From: Oscillospiraceae bacterium
Lineage (GTDB): Bacteria; Bacillota; Clostridia; Oscillospirales; Oscillospiraceae
Length of the DNA: 45,295 nucleotides
NCBI GenBank assembly: GCA_017620525.1
Contig: JAGAUY010000072.1
Location: 1 to 45,295 of the forward strand
Direction: 5' to 3'
Position 1 is the first letter of the stretch. Each line of letters starts with the position of its first letter. Both the position numbers and the translations under genes were made by a program. The notes under the pieces were generated by a model. It did not search any database, was not told the DNA's origin, and was given only the letters and a program-made list of their open reading frames with translations. Of this stretch, positions 35,132 through 43,282 are shown piece after piece.

Positions 35132-35974
35132 TTATTTCATGACATACGCAATGCCCATGGCGTTGGTGCCCACATGGGTGCCGATGACGCCGCCCACGGG
35201 AATCAGGGATGTTTGGAAATTCTGCAGCTGAAACTTTTCGATGGTTTCCTCCATGAACTGCTGACCAAGCTGCTTGTCGGAAGTATAGAGAAAATAGAGG
35301 GGGAAATCGGGGTCCGGAAGATGCTTTTCGAATCTCTGATAGAGCATCCGCTTGCCGGCTTCCCGTCCCAGAGCCTTGCCGATGGTCTTCAGAATCTTAT
35401 CCTCCAGCACGATGACCGGCTTGATCCGCATGGCATTGCCCACCACAGCCAGACCTGCCGGAATCCGTCCGCCCTTGCGCAGGTACGTCAGGGTGTCGAT
35501 GACACCGTTGACGGTGATGCGGTCGCGCAGGGCTTCCAGCTTATCCACGATCTGCGGTGCGGGCAGACCCTCAGAGCGGAGGGAAACAGCGTATTCCACC
35601 AGGATCCGCTGGGAGGCAATGGCCTGCCGGGAATCCACGATATACACAGGATCGTAGCCGCACATTTCCCTGGCAATCTGAGCAGCGTTGATGGTTCCGC
35701 TCAGTCCGCTGGACAATGTCAGCACCAGAACTTCATCACCGGCCTCTTTTGCTGCCTCAAACTGTTCCAGATACAGCTCGGGGGAGGGCTGGCTGGTGGA
35801 AGGCAATTCTTCCGCCTGGGCCAGACGGATATAGAACTGCTCCAGATCGGCGTCAGTCTCCTGAGGACAGGGACCGTCCTGGAACTGGATGCTGATGGGC
35901 ACAATGTGAATATTCAGTTCCTTCGCCTGACGAAGGGTAATATCGGATGCGGAATCTGTAATGATCCGAATCAT
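35132..35974 (-). CDS. DegV family fatty-acid-binding protein (copy 1)
   Basis: A 280-residue cytosolic protein of the DegV/FakB family, which binds a fatty acid and presents it to the kinase FakA for phosphorylation. The opening IRIITDSASDI, the LTLSSGLSGT loop, YIVDS and TLTYLRKGGRI are all family hallmarks, as is the final HVGTNAMGIAYV. GAGGAGG about nine bases before 35974 fixes the start, giving the usual 280-residue length; the longer frame to 36034 would overlap the neighbouring gene. It is the second gene of a two-degV operon. No fakA is present in this window. Confidence 0.93.
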   Translation of the reverse strand: MIRIITDSASDITLRQAKELNIHIVPISIQFQDGPCPQETDADLEQFYIRLAQAEELPSTSQPSPELYLEQFEAAKEAGDEVLVLTLSSGLSGTINAAQIAREMCGYDPVYIVDSRQAIASQRILVEYAVSLRSEGLPAPQIVDKLEALRDRITVNGVIDTLTYLRKGGRIPAGLAVVGNAMRIKPVIVLEDKILKTIGKALGREAGKRMLYQRFEKHLPDPDFPLYFLYTSDKQLGQQFMEETIEKFQLQNFQTSLIPVGGVIGTHVGTNAMGIAYVMK

Positions 35975-36000
35975 ATGGCAAATCCTCCTCGTTTGTGCGC

Positions 36001-36849
36001 TCAGGTTTTTCTGAAGAACAGAACACCCAGGCAATTGGGTCCACAGTGGCTGGAGATGGTACAGCCGGCAGTGGTTTCGATGATCTCTTCAAAGGGCTGA
36101 AGTTCACGGATCAGTGAGATGGCTTTTGCAACAGATTCCTCGGGCACACCGGAATGGGTCAAAAAGATCCGGTCTGTCTGAATATCCGTCCGGCCTTCCA
36201 GCCTGCCGCGGATATATGCGGCGACGGAGCGGTCAAGATTGCCCCGGTATTTTCGTCCCACCTGCATCCGTCCATCGACGACTTCAATCTCTGGCCGCAG
36301 CTTCATCAGATTGGCGCCGAAAGCCGCCACTCCGGAGCATCGTCCGCCCTTATGCAGGTAGTCCAGGGTCTGCAGAACAAAACTCACATCCAGCCGGTGT
36401 TTGTGCTCATTGAGGACCTCGGCAATTTCCTCTGCCCCCATGCCGGACCTGGCCAGTTCCACGGCCAGAAGGACCAGATGGCCGGAGCCGGTGGACAGAC
36501 TGCGGCTGTCAATGACGGTCACGCCGCCGATGCTTTCTGCTGCGATGCAGGCATTCTGGTGGCTGGAGGAAAGATCGCCGGAGAGGCTGATGTGCAGCAC
36601 CTGATATCCGAGATCAACAAGCTTGCCGAATGCATCCATATATTCACCGACAGAGATCGCAGAGGTTTTGGGCAGCTGTCCGGTTTTATCGACATATTCA
36701 AAGATTTGCCGGGCTGTTACATCCAGTCCGTCCCGGCGGAAATCGTCACCCAGGCTGACGCCCAGGGGAATCACTTCCACACCGTAGGACGTGTACAGTT
36801 CTTTTGTCAGATCGCAGGTGGAATCACAGGTCACTTTGATTTCTTTCAT
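36001..36849 (-). CDS. DegV family fatty-acid-binding protein (copy 2)
   Basis: A 282-residue DegV/FakB-family paralogue. It has EIKVTCDSTCDLT at the start, LSGDLSSSHQ as the fatty-acid head-group loop, VIDSRSLSTG, and TLDYLHKGGRCSG. It is clearly diverged from copy 1, which suggests different fatty-acid preference (FakB paralogues in other Firmicutes choose saturated or unsaturated acids). GGAG six bases before 36849 sets the start. The gap to copy 1 is 26 bases, so they are co-transcribed. Confidence 0.93.
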   Translation of the reverse strand: MKEIKVTCDSTCDLTKELYTSYGVEVIPLGVSLGDDFRRDGLDVTARQIFEYVDKTGQLPKTSAISVGEYMDAFGKLVDLGYQVLHISLSGDLSSSHQNACIAAESIGGVTVIDSRSLSTGSGHLVLLAVELARSGMGAEEIAEVLNEHKHRLDVSFVLQTLDYLHKGGRCSGVAAFGANLMKLRPEIEVVDGRMQVGRKYRGNLDRSVAAYIRGRLEGRTDIQTDRIFLTHSGVPEESVAKAISLIRELQPFEEIIETTAGCTISSHCGPNCLGVLFFRKT

Positions 36850-36937
36850 AGAATTCTCCAATACCGCGTATTTTATGGAGTCAGTATATTCCAGAAAAAT
36901 CAACTGTTCTTCAACTAAACTTCAACAATTGTTGAAA

Positions 36938-36968
36938 AAACAGGTACAGCCGGATGGTGTACCTGTTT
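36938..36968 (-). terminator. Terminator of the two-component operon
   Basis: AAACAGGTACA and TGTACCTGTTT form a perfect 11-bp stem with a 9-base loop. Read on the minus strand it is followed by TTTTTT, and it lies just after the histidine kinase stop. Confidence 0.9.
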
Positions 36969-36975
36969 CTGCAAT

Positions 36976-37998
36976 TCAATTGTTCGGGAGCGTTACTTCG
37001 AATATACACCCACCTTGATCCCGGTTCTGCACCAATACGCTGCCGCCGCACACGGAAAGGATCTGCTTGACCAGAGCCAGGCCGAGGCCATTTCCCTCGG
37101 AGCGGTGAGAACTGTCGCTTTGGTAGAATCTGTCGAAAATATGCTTTTGGGATTCGGCAGGAATACCGGGGCCGTTGTCTTCGATGGAAAAGACTACCTG
37201 ATCGTCCCGGCGGTTTAGTGTCATTGCGATAAAGCCGCCATGGGGGGTGAATTTGACAGCGTTGCCGATCAGATTGTTCCAGACATGTATGAGAAGTGTT
37301 TCATTTCCTGTGTATTCGATACTTTTCAGATCGACATCAAACTCGATATCTTTCTTTGCCCATTCCGGTTCCAGCATGACAATGGATTGCCGGATCTGTT
37401 CATCCAGCCGGAATGTGACAGGTTTTGTGTGGATTGCCTGATTGTCGACTTTGGAAAGCAGGAGAATGTTGCCGACCAGCTTGGAAAGTCTGCGGGTGTT
37501 AAACAGGATTTTTTCAATATACTGTTCCTGCTCCGCAGATACATCGGCTCCCTGCAGCAGCGTTGCGTAGCCCTCAATGGCGTTGATGGGTGTTTTGAAT
37601 TCGTGGGAAACATTGGAGACGAAATCTGTCTGCAGGATCTCTGTGGCGCCCAGTTCACCCGCCATCAGATTAAAGCTGGCGTGGATGTCATTGATCTCCC
37701 GGAACCAGTAGTTTCCTTCCAGCCGGATGTCAAAATTGCCGCTTGCCACCTGCCGCATGGCATTTCCCAGCTTCGTAATGGGATCAAAGAGCCACTTTCC
37801 GAGAACCACGGTGATGGCAAAACCGAGGCTGATGCTGATGAGCAGGAACCAGATGATCTCAGGAATGAATAACGTAATGCCGAAATACCGAAGAAGCCAG
37901 GTGATAAGCCACGCGACCACCAGAACGGCGCTCAGTTCTGCCACAACCAGCAGGGTCATGGTCGTCCGCATGGACAGATGAATTCTGGTTTTTTTCAT
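36976..37998 (-). CDS. Sensor histidine kinase
   Basis: A 340-residue membrane kinase. Two membrane spans (about 14-37 and 47-70) leave almost no outside loop, so it probably senses within the membrane or through a partner. A HAMP linker (about 70-120) leads to the dimerisation helix with phospho-acceptor His132 (NVSHEFKTPI) and an ATPase domain with NNLIGNAVKF, EDNGPGIP and GNGLGLALV. The gene begins inside the response regulator gene (4-base overlap) and ends at a terminator. Short-loop kinases of this kind often respond to envelope stress or antimicrobial peptides; the signal here is unknown. Confidence 0.93.
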   Translation of the reverse strand: MKKTRIHLSMRTTMTLLVVAELSAVLVVAWLITWLLRYFGITLFIPEIIWFLLISISLGFAITVVLGKWLFDPITKLGNAMRQVASGNFDIRLEGNYWFREINDIHASFNLMAGELGATEILQTDFVSNVSHEFKTPINAIEGYATLLQGADVSAEQEQYIEKILFNTRRLSKLVGNILLLSKVDNQAIHTKPVTFRLDEQIRQSIVMLEPEWAKKDIEFDVDLKSIEYTGNETLLIHVWNNLIGNAVKFTPHGGFIAMTLNRRDDQVVFSIEDNGPGIPAESQKHIFDRFYQSDSSHRSEGNGLGLALVKQILSVCGGSVLVQNRDQGGCIFEVTLPNN

Positions 37999-38666
37999 AG
38001 CTTTACCACCTTATATCCGACACCCCGCATGGTCACGATCCTGAAATCAGAGCTGTCCCGGAATCGGTCCCGGAGCCTTCCGATGTGGACATCCACAGTA
38101 TGGGTGTCGCTTCCGGAGTCGTATCCCCAGATCTCATCCATCAGCTGCTGCCGGGTGAAAATCCGGCCGGGGAAGCAGACCATTTTGTACAGCAGCATAA
38201 ATTCTTTTTGAGGCAGGATCATGCTGCCGCAGGCGGTGGTCACAGTCAGGGAATCACAGTTCAGAACCGTATCGCCAATGACCTGCCGGCGTTCGTTGAT
38301 CATCTGCGCCCGCCGCAGCAGGGCGCCGACGCGAAGTACCATCTCATTGACATTCACCGGCTTGACCATATAGTCGTCTGTACCGGACAGAAAACCCAGA
38401 CGCATATCGTCAAAGGCATCTTTTGCGGTGATCATCAGGACGGGGGTGTTGATGTTCTCCTCCCGCAGAAGCCGCACAAGCGTGTAGCCATCCATCACAG
38501 GCATCATAATATCCGAGATGATCAGGTCAAAATACTCGCTGTCCAGGGTATCCAGCGCCTCCTGTCCGTTTCCGACACCGGTAACCAGATATCCGTTTTT
38601 GATCAGAACATGCCGGAACAGCTGGCGCAGTTCCAGGTCATCTTCCGCAATCAGTATTTTAAGCAT
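37995..38666 (-). CDS. OmpR/PhoB-type response regulator
   Basis: A 223-residue DNA-binding regulator. The receiver domain (1-115) has Asp9/Asp10, phospho-acceptor Asp52 (SDIMMP), Thr in MITAKD and Lys in VKPVN. The winged-helix effector domain (about 130-222) has HTVDVHIGRLRDRF and a final RIVTMRGVGYKV. It is paired with the kinase encoded downstream. AGGAGG lies before the start. No target site is obvious in the window. Confidence 0.95.
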   Translation of the reverse strand: MLKILIAEDDLELRQLFRHVLIKNGYLVTGVGNGQEALDTLDSEYFDLIISDIMMPVMDGYTLVRLLREENINTPVLMITAKDAFDDMRLGFLSGTDDYMVKPVNVNEMVLRVGALLRRAQMINERRQVIGDTVLNCDSLTVTTACGSMILPQKEFMLLYKMVCFPGRIFTRQQLMDEIWGYDSGSDTHTVDVHIGRLRDRFRDSSDFRIVTMRGVGYKVVKL

Positions 38667-38697
38667 GGTTTTGTCCTCCTGCGGGTTTACTGAAACT

Positions 38698-38727
38698 ATT
38701 ATACACGCGGTGCAGGGAAGATTTCAA
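38698..38727 (-). promoter_or_regulatory. Promoter of the two-component operon
   Basis: On the minus strand, TTGAAA (38727-38722) and TATAAT (38703-38698) are 18 bases apart, a short distance before the AGGAGG of the response regulator. Confidence 0.75.
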
Positions 38728-38881
38728 TTGTTTTGAATGAACTTTCCACATTCGAATCCCGCCAAAATAAAGCCCCACTTTATCAAGCGGTACGAAAGAG
38801 ATGGAGGAATACAAGAAATATATTATATTGGGGGATACTATGCCCATTTATAGACATTCCGTGAATTGTGCATGAACGGGA

Positions 38882-38910
38882 TTGTAAGTATTATCCGTTT
38901 ATGCTAAAAT
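38882..38910 (+). promoter_or_regulatory. Promoter of the M50/HTH/AIM24 operon
   Basis: TAAAAT (38905-38910) carries an upstream TGC (extended -10), with TTGTAA 17 bases before it. Transcription would begin near 38917, leaving about 130 bases of leader. The 382-base gap between the response regulator and the M50 gene holds this promoter, the divergent one, and a leader inverted repeat; nothing coding is evident in it. Confidence 0.65.
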
Positions 38911-38925
38911 CAAACTGAAATACTA

Positions 38926-38965
38926 TAGACTTACAAGTGTATTCTGTACGAAGGAAGCAAGTCTA
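38926..38965 (+). promoter_or_regulatory. Leader inverted repeat upstream of the M50 gene
   Basis: TAGACTT (38926-38932) and AAGTCTA (38959-38965) are complementary across 26 bases, just after the predicted transcription start. The stem is short, so it is equally a possible operator or RNA fold. Confidence 0.35.
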
Positions 38966-39048
38966 CTTTCTAGCATTGAGGCTGAATATGGTGAACGGAG
39001 TTCAGATATTCCCCTAATGTTTATACCTAATTAGAGAGGAAAATCAGT

Positions 39049-40191
39049 ATGGCAAAGGAAAAGAAAAAAAGCAAGATCGGCAGTCATTTGGCCAGTATCT
39101 CGTTCTTTACGCTGATGGGTATGGTGCTTGGCCTGTCCATGGTTTCTTTCCTGGAATGGCAGTTGCCTGAAGGCGTTGAATCCAGCGGAAAAGCCTATCG
39201 GATTTGTGCCATGCTGGTATTCCTGTATCTGTCCTGGTTTATACATATCGTGATTCACGAAGCCGGACACCTGATCGGCGGCCTGCTCTCCGGTTATACC
39301 TTTTCTTCCTTTCGGATCGGCAGCTTTATGCTCCTGAAGGAGAATGGAAAACTGGTCAGCAAGAGACTGAAGATTGCAGGCACCGGCGGCCAGTGCCTCA
39401 TGGCTCCTCCTGAAATGGTGGATGGCAAGTTCCCGGTGGTGCTCTATAATATGGGCGGCTCCGTTATGAATCTGCTGGTCAGCCTGCTGTTTGTTCCGGT
39501 ATTGATTGCTGCACCAAAGGGTGGATTCCTTGCCCTCTTCAGCTTCCTGATGATCGGCATGGGTATCATTTCCGGGCTCGGAAACGGAATTCCGCTGCAT
39601 ACGAAGACCGTGGATAACGATGGCTATAATGCCATTTCCCTCGGCAAAAGCAAAGATGCTATGCAGGCCTTCTGGCTGCAGATGAAGATGATTGAGCAGC
39701 TATCCATGGGACTTCGTCTGAAGGATATGCCTGACGAATGGTTCCAGATGCCTTCTGATGAAGCCATAAAGAACAATCTTGTTGCTGCCACCGGTGTCAG
39801 TGTCTGCAACCGTCTGATGGACCAGCACCGTTTCGAGGAAGCCGATAAACTGATGGCGCATATTCTGGAAATCGATAGCGGCATGATTGGTATCCATCGA
39901 AACATGATTATCTGTGATCGGCTGTTTTATGAACTGATCCATGAGAACCGTCCCGAGGTAGTCGAATCGTTCTATACTAAGGAACAGCAGAAATTCATGA
40001 AAGCAATGCGCACATTCCCGTCTGTTATCCGGACGGAATATGCTTATGCGCTTCTGGTGGAAAAGGATCAGGGTAAGGCAGCAAAGGCGATGGAAGTCTT
40101 TGAGAAGGTCGCCAAGACGTATCCTTACCCCAATGACGTCAATTCCGAAAGAGAATTGATTCAGATTGCAGAGGAGAAAGCTTCTGCATAA
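39049..40191 (+). CDS. M50-like (site-2 protease-type) membrane metallopeptidase
   Basis: A 380-residue protein with about five or six membrane spans in the first 190 residues. The zinc-binding HEAGH motif (70-74) lies in a membrane segment, and VDNDGYN (Asp189/Asp191) may be the third zinc ligand, as in M50 proteases whose second motif ends in DG. The C-terminal half (about 200-380) is soluble and helical with TPR-like helix pairs. Such enzymes cut proteins within the membrane, often anti-sigma factors or signal peptides. GAGAGGA eight bases upstream sets the start. It leads a run of at least eleven genes in the same direction. No PDZ domain is seen. The substrate is unknown. Confidence 0.8.
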   Translation: MAKEKKKSKIGSHLASISFFTLMGMVLGLSMVSFLEWQLPEGVESSGKAYRICAMLVFLYLSWFIHIVIHEAGHLIGGLLSGYTFSSFRIGSFMLLKENGKLVSKRLKIAGTGGQCLMAPPEMVDGKFPVVLYNMGGSVMNLLVSLLFVPVLIAAPKGGFLALFSFLMIGMGIISGLGNGIPLHTKTVDNDGYNAISLGKSKDAMQAFWLQMKMIEQLSMGLRLKDMPDEWFQMPSDEAIKNNLVAATGVSVCNRLMDQHRFEEADKLMAHILEIDSGMIGIHRNMIICDRLFYELIHENRPEVVESFYTKEQQKFMKAMRTFPSVIRTEYAYALLVEKDQGKAAKAMEVFEKVAKTYPYPNDVNSERELIQIAEEKASA

Positions 40192-40221
40192 TGGAAATAG
40201 AGAGAAAAGAGGACCCCACTT

Positions 40222-40737
40222 ATGGCAAGAAAGTCCACCAAAGAGAATAAGAACATCTATCAGCGCACCCGGGAAGCGCTGGATCTGACCCGCGAGGAAG
40301 CCAGTGACCTGTTAGTTACCATGTCTCCTGAGCGTATTGAGAAAATCGAGAGCGAGCGGTCCATGCCTCATCCTGATGAAGTGCTGCTGATGTCTGACCA
40401 ATATAAGCATCCTGCTCTGTGCAACTACTACTGCGCCAATCAGTGTCCCATCGGTCAGCAGTATGTGCCTGAGATCAAGGTCAAGGACCTGTCCCAGATC
40501 GTGCTGGAGACCATCGCATCCTTAAACGCCATGCAGCGGCAGAAGGAGCGTCTGATCGAGATTACCGTGGACGGTAAGATCACTGGAGATGAGCTGGCTG
40601 ATTTCGTTCGTATCCAGGAAGAACTTGAGAAGATTTCCATAGCCGTAGAGACTCTGCAGCTCTGGTGTGAGCGGATGCTTGATACCGGCGCCATTGACCA
40701 GACCCAGTATGAAGCACACAAGAAAAGCAAACTGTAG
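40222..40737 (+). CDS. Helix-turn-helix protein with a CX3CX3C cluster
   Basis: A 171-residue protein. Residues about 10-60 read as an XRE-like helix-turn-helix (TREEASDLLVTMSPERIEKIESER). Directly behind it Cys67, Cys71 and Cys75 form CNYYCANQC, followed by PIG. The remaining hundred residues are helical with a heptad-like pattern. Three close cysteines after an HTH suggest a metal, iron-sulfur or redox switch, but I know of no proven example with this spacing. Its ribosome binding site AGAGGA is eight bases upstream, 30 bases after the M50 gene. It may regulate this operon. Confidence 0.75.
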   Translation: MARKSTKENKNIYQRTREALDLTREEASDLLVTMSPERIEKIESERSMPHPDEVLLMSDQYKHPALCNYYCANQCPIGQQYVPEIKVKDLSQIVLETIASLNAMQRQKERLIEITVDGKITGDELADFVRIQEELEKISIAVETLQLWCERMLDTGAIDQTQYEAHKKSKL

Positions 40738-40865
40738 TTTAATTCTCTCAATATAGAAAATATAGGCCCTCTAATTTGCGGAAGCCGCCCTTTATTCCGC
40801 TGCCCACTTTCTGTAAAATAGATGCATACCAGAAAGATCTGCGCAGCAGAAAAGGAGTGATGTAT

Positions 40866-41015
40866 TTGACTGCAAGAGAAAGAGTTCTGATGATCCGGCT
40901 TATGGAAAAACTGGAGAAACACCCTACATATGCCAAAACACTGGGAATCGAGGCCACCGGTGCAGTGAATAATCAGAATATGGAATCAGACCCGAAGGGC
41001 CTCACGAGTGTGTGA
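40866..41015 (+). CDS. Micro-protein of 49 residues with TTG start
   Basis: The likely start is TTG at 40866: AAAGGAG (40851-40857) lies eight bases upstream, whereas the in-frame ATG at 40860 would be only two bases from it. The product begins TARERVLMIRLMEKLEKHPTYAKTLGIE, a basic amphipathic helix pattern, then a polar tail. The same pattern of short TAREK-type proteins seems familiar from Clostridia, but I cannot name a family. The 3' end of the gene is built into a terminator-like hairpin. It may be a peptide regulator or an adaptor of a neighbour. Confidence 0.55.
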   Translation: MTARERVLMIRLMEKLEKHPTYAKTLGIEATGAVNNQNMESDPKGLTSV

Positions 41016-41020
41016 GGTCC
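40997..41020 (+). terminator. Terminator-like hairpin overlapping a stop codon
   Basis: GGGCCTCAC (40997-41005) pairs with GTGAGGTCC (41012-41020), nine pairs with one G-U, followed by TTTGCGCTTTTTT. The TGA at 41013-41015 is inside the 3' arm, so a ribosome at the stop would block folding. Downstream genes may thus be only partly transcribed. Confidence 0.65.
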
Positions 41021-41050
41021 TTTGCGCTTTTTTAGAAGGGAGAAAAGAGA

Positions 41051-41365
41051 ATGCAGATATTTGTAATCATCTGGTTCGTTTTGTTCTTCTGGATCATCGG
41101 TAAAGGCATCGCCCAGTTCATAGAAAATGAGAATTCTCCTGTGCTGACAGGTTCAGCAACCATCGTTGATATGAGAAGAAAGACGCATCACCATCATAGC
41201 AATGGACATCACCACCATACTCATTCTTACCATATCACCTTTGAGAAAGAAGACGGCGAGCGTCTGGAGCTGAAGGTGAAGCGGTATGAGTATAATGAAC
41301 TGTCCATAGGTGACAGGGGTGTTCTGACCTACCAGGGAACCCGCTATAAGGGCTTTGAGCGTTAA
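41051..41365 (+). CDS. DUF2500-type membrane protein with a His cluster
   Basis: A 104-residue protein with one N-terminal membrane span (about 3-20). The rest matches DUF2500: SATIVDMRRK, YHITFEKEDGERLELKV, LSIGDRGVLTYQGTRYKGFER. In place of the usual short linker between the first two strands it has ten His between 46 and 61 (HHHH, HHHH, H, H). Metal binding is likely for such a cluster. DUF2500 function is not known. AAGGGAG upstream sets the start; the next gene follows after 20 bases. Confidence 0.8.
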   Translation: MQIFVIIWFVLFFWIIGKGIAQFIENENSPVLTGSATIVDMRRKTHHHHSNGHHHHTHSYHITFEKEDGERLELKVKRYEYNELSIGDRGVLTYQGTRYKGFER

Positions 41366-41385
41366 TTCATTGAAAGGAAACGAAA

Positions 41386-41610
41386 ATGTTCGAATTATTA
41401 GTCGTCGCAATCTTTATCTGGCTGCTGGCGAAAGCCATCGGTCTGGCGTTTAAGCTGACCTGGGGCGTTGCCAAAGTCGCGGCCAGTATTCTGATCGGTC
41501 TGGCATTTCCAGTGCTGATCGTCTGCCTGATATTTTTGGGCGGCATTGCATTGCTGGTACCCATTATTATGATCGCCATTGCAGCCGGCATTCTGAAGGC
41601 GTGCCTGTAA
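41386..41610 (+). CDS. Small two-span membrane protein
   Basis: A 74-residue, almost wholly hydrophobic protein with two long spans (about 3-30 and 38-70) and few charges. AAAGGA lies upstream, 20 bases after the DUF2500 gene. No family is recognised. Small membrane partners of this type often sit with membrane-stress proteins, and its placing between DUF2500 and AIM24 suggests a structural role. Confidence 0.65.
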   Translation: MFELLVVAIFIWLLAKAIGLAFKLTWGVAKVAASILIGLAFPVLIVCLIFLGGIALLVPIIMIAIAAGILKACL

Positions 41611-41638
41611 ATCTAAAAATGAGTTTGGAGGAAGAATC

Positions 41639-42319
41639 ATGAAGTATGAGATTAAAGGCGGGAGCTTTCCCGTTGTTATTTGTAACCTGGAAAATGGAGA
41701 GAAGATGATCACCGAGAAGGGCTCCATGGCCTGGATGAGTCCCAATATGCAGATGGAGACCCACGGTGGAGGCCTTGGCCGGATGTTTAGCAAGGCATTC
41801 TCCGGTGAGAGTATGTTCCAGAACCACTATACCGCTCGTGGTGGCGCCGGTATGATCGCGTTTACTTCCAGCTTCCCCGGTGAGATCAAGGTGATCGATA
41901 TTGCTCCCGGTCAGGAGATGATCGTTCAAAAGAGCGCCTTCCTGGCGGCGGAAGCAGGTGTTAACCTCTCTATCCACTTCCAGAAGCGCCTGGGTGCCGG
42001 TTTCTTCGGCGGCGAGGGTTTCATCATGCAGCGGCTTTCCGGTCGCGGCACTGCCTTCGTGGAAATCGACGGCGACCTGATGGAGTACATCCTGAAGCCC
42101 GGTCAGCAGATCGTGGTGGATACAGGCAATGTAGCAGGTTTCGAGCCTTCCGTCCAGATGGATATCCAGACTGTACCCGGAGCCAAGAATATGCTCTTTG
42201 GTGGAGAAGGTATCTTTAATACCGTTCTGACCGGACCTGGCAGAGTGTGGCTCCAGACTATGCCCATCTACAACGTGGCCAATGCCATCCGTCCTTACAT
42301 CCCCACCAGCAGCAACTGA
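41639..42319 (+). CDS. AIM24 family protein
   Basis: A 226-residue beta-rich protein. The text MAWMSPNMQMETHGGG, then GEIKVIDIAPGQEMIVQKSAFLA, GFFGGEGFIMQRLSGRGTAFVEIDG and the closing NVANAIRPYIP matches the AIM24/TIGR00266 family over its full length. Bacterial members are uncharacterised; the yeast relative supports mitochondrial inner-membrane architecture. It has no signal peptide or membrane span, so it should act in the cytosol or at the inner face. GGAGG lies upstream, 28 bases after the small membrane gene. Confidence 0.9.
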   Translation: MKYEIKGGSFPVVICNLENGEKMITEKGSMAWMSPNMQMETHGGGLGRMFSKAFSGESMFQNHYTARGGAGMIAFTSSFPGEIKVIDIAPGQEMIVQKSAFLAAEAGVNLSIHFQKRLGAGFFGGEGFIMQRLSGRGTAFVEIDGDLMEYILKPGQQIVVDTGNVAGFEPSVQMDIQTVPGAKNMLFGGEGIFNTVLTGPGRVWLQTMPIYNVANAIRPYIPTSSN

Positions 42320-42323
42320 TGCT

Positions 42324-42491
42324 ATGGAGGAAAGGGAAGAGGAGACGGTATTCTCCATATGGGTGAACTGGGAACGGCGCGTGATATCATTCACGCAGGA
42401 AAATGGGTTTGAGGAACTTACGTTTCCAATCCACGAAGAGATGTTCCGGTTCGCAATTGAAAGGGGAAATGAAGGATTTGGAATCCAGTGA
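42324..42491 (+). CDS. Small conserved-looking protein of 55 residues
   Basis: The frame from ATG 42324 gives MEEREEETVFSIWVNWERR, then a compact pattern ending EMFRFAIERGNEGFGIQ. It begins four bases after the AIM24 stop with no clear ribosome binding site, so translation coupling is likely. The aromatic and acidic composition looks protein-like, and similar short proteins seem to occur in Clostridia, but no function is known. Confidence 0.55.
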   Translation: MEEREEETVFSIWVNWERRVISFTQENGFEELTFPIHEEMFRFAIERGNEGFGIQ

Positions 42492-42514
42492 CTATTTGAA
42501 AAGGGGTGTCATTT

Positions 42515-43270
42515 ATGAAATACGCATCTGATTTTAGAGCGATTGCCCGAAATGCATTGAAGGGCAAATGGGGTATCGCGGTTGTTGCGGGTCTGATTGC
42601 ATCTCTGTTGGGTGCTATAGGCTCTAGCGGACCGGAACTTAAAGTAGAACTAAATGACGGCAATTTTAACGCAAGCCTGCAGATCCTTGGCCAGGATGTG
42701 ATTTCTTCCAATGGTGGTACGGAATTTTGGACTGTCTTTGCAGGCATTGCCACATATATTGCCATCTTTGCAATCATTACCGGTATTGCTTTGTTCATCC
42801 TTGGCAGTATCGTTGAAGTAGGCTATATGAAGTTTAATTTGGATCTGGTGGATCGGCAGAAAGAAGCTGAGATAGGCACTATGTTCGGCTATTTCCAATT
42901 TTGGAAGAGTGCTGCCTGTGCCAGACTCTTGAAGGGTGTCTATGTTCTGCTGTGGTCGCTGCTGTTCATCATTCCCGGTATCATTGCTGGTTATAGTTAC
43001 GCAATGACAAGCTACATATTGGCAGAAAATCCGGAATTGACAGCAAGCGAGGCTATCGAACGCTCCAAGCAGATGATGTCCGGCAACCGCTGGCGCCTGT
43101 TCTGTGTACAGATCAGCTTCATCGGTTGGGAGATCCTCAGTGCGTTGCTGACCTTTGGCATTGGAGGCCTGTGGATTACACCCTACAAGCAAGCAGCAAC
43201 TGCGGCCTTTTACCGGGAAATCTCCGGTACAGAATACAAGTATGCGCAGGCTGAGCAACCTCAGGTTTAA
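42515..43270 (+). CDS. DUF975 family integral membrane protein
   Basis: A 251-residue protein with about five or six membrane spans. It opens with FRAIARNALKGKWGIAVVAGLIASLL, the usual DUF975 start, and later has IIPGIIAGYSYAMTSYILAENPELTASEAIERSKQMM, a strong family signature, then GNRWRLFCVQISFIGWEIL. DUF975 proteins have no assigned function. GTG 42506 is in frame but part of the AAGGGGTG ribosome binding site for ATG 42515. A small membrane protein gene follows. Confidence 0.88.
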   Translation: MKYASDFRAIARNALKGKWGIAVVAGLIASLLGAIGSSGPELKVELNDGNFNASLQILGQDVISSNGGTEFWTVFAGIATYIAIFAIITGIALFILGSIVEVGYMKFNLDLVDRQKEAEIGTMFGYFQFWKSAACARLLKGVYVLLWSLLFIIPGIIAGYSYAMTSYILAENPELTASEAIERSKQMMSGNRWRLFCVQISFIGWEILSALLTFGIGGLWITPYKQAATAAFYREISGTEYKYAQAEQPQV

Positions 43271-43282
43271 GGAGGAACCGTC

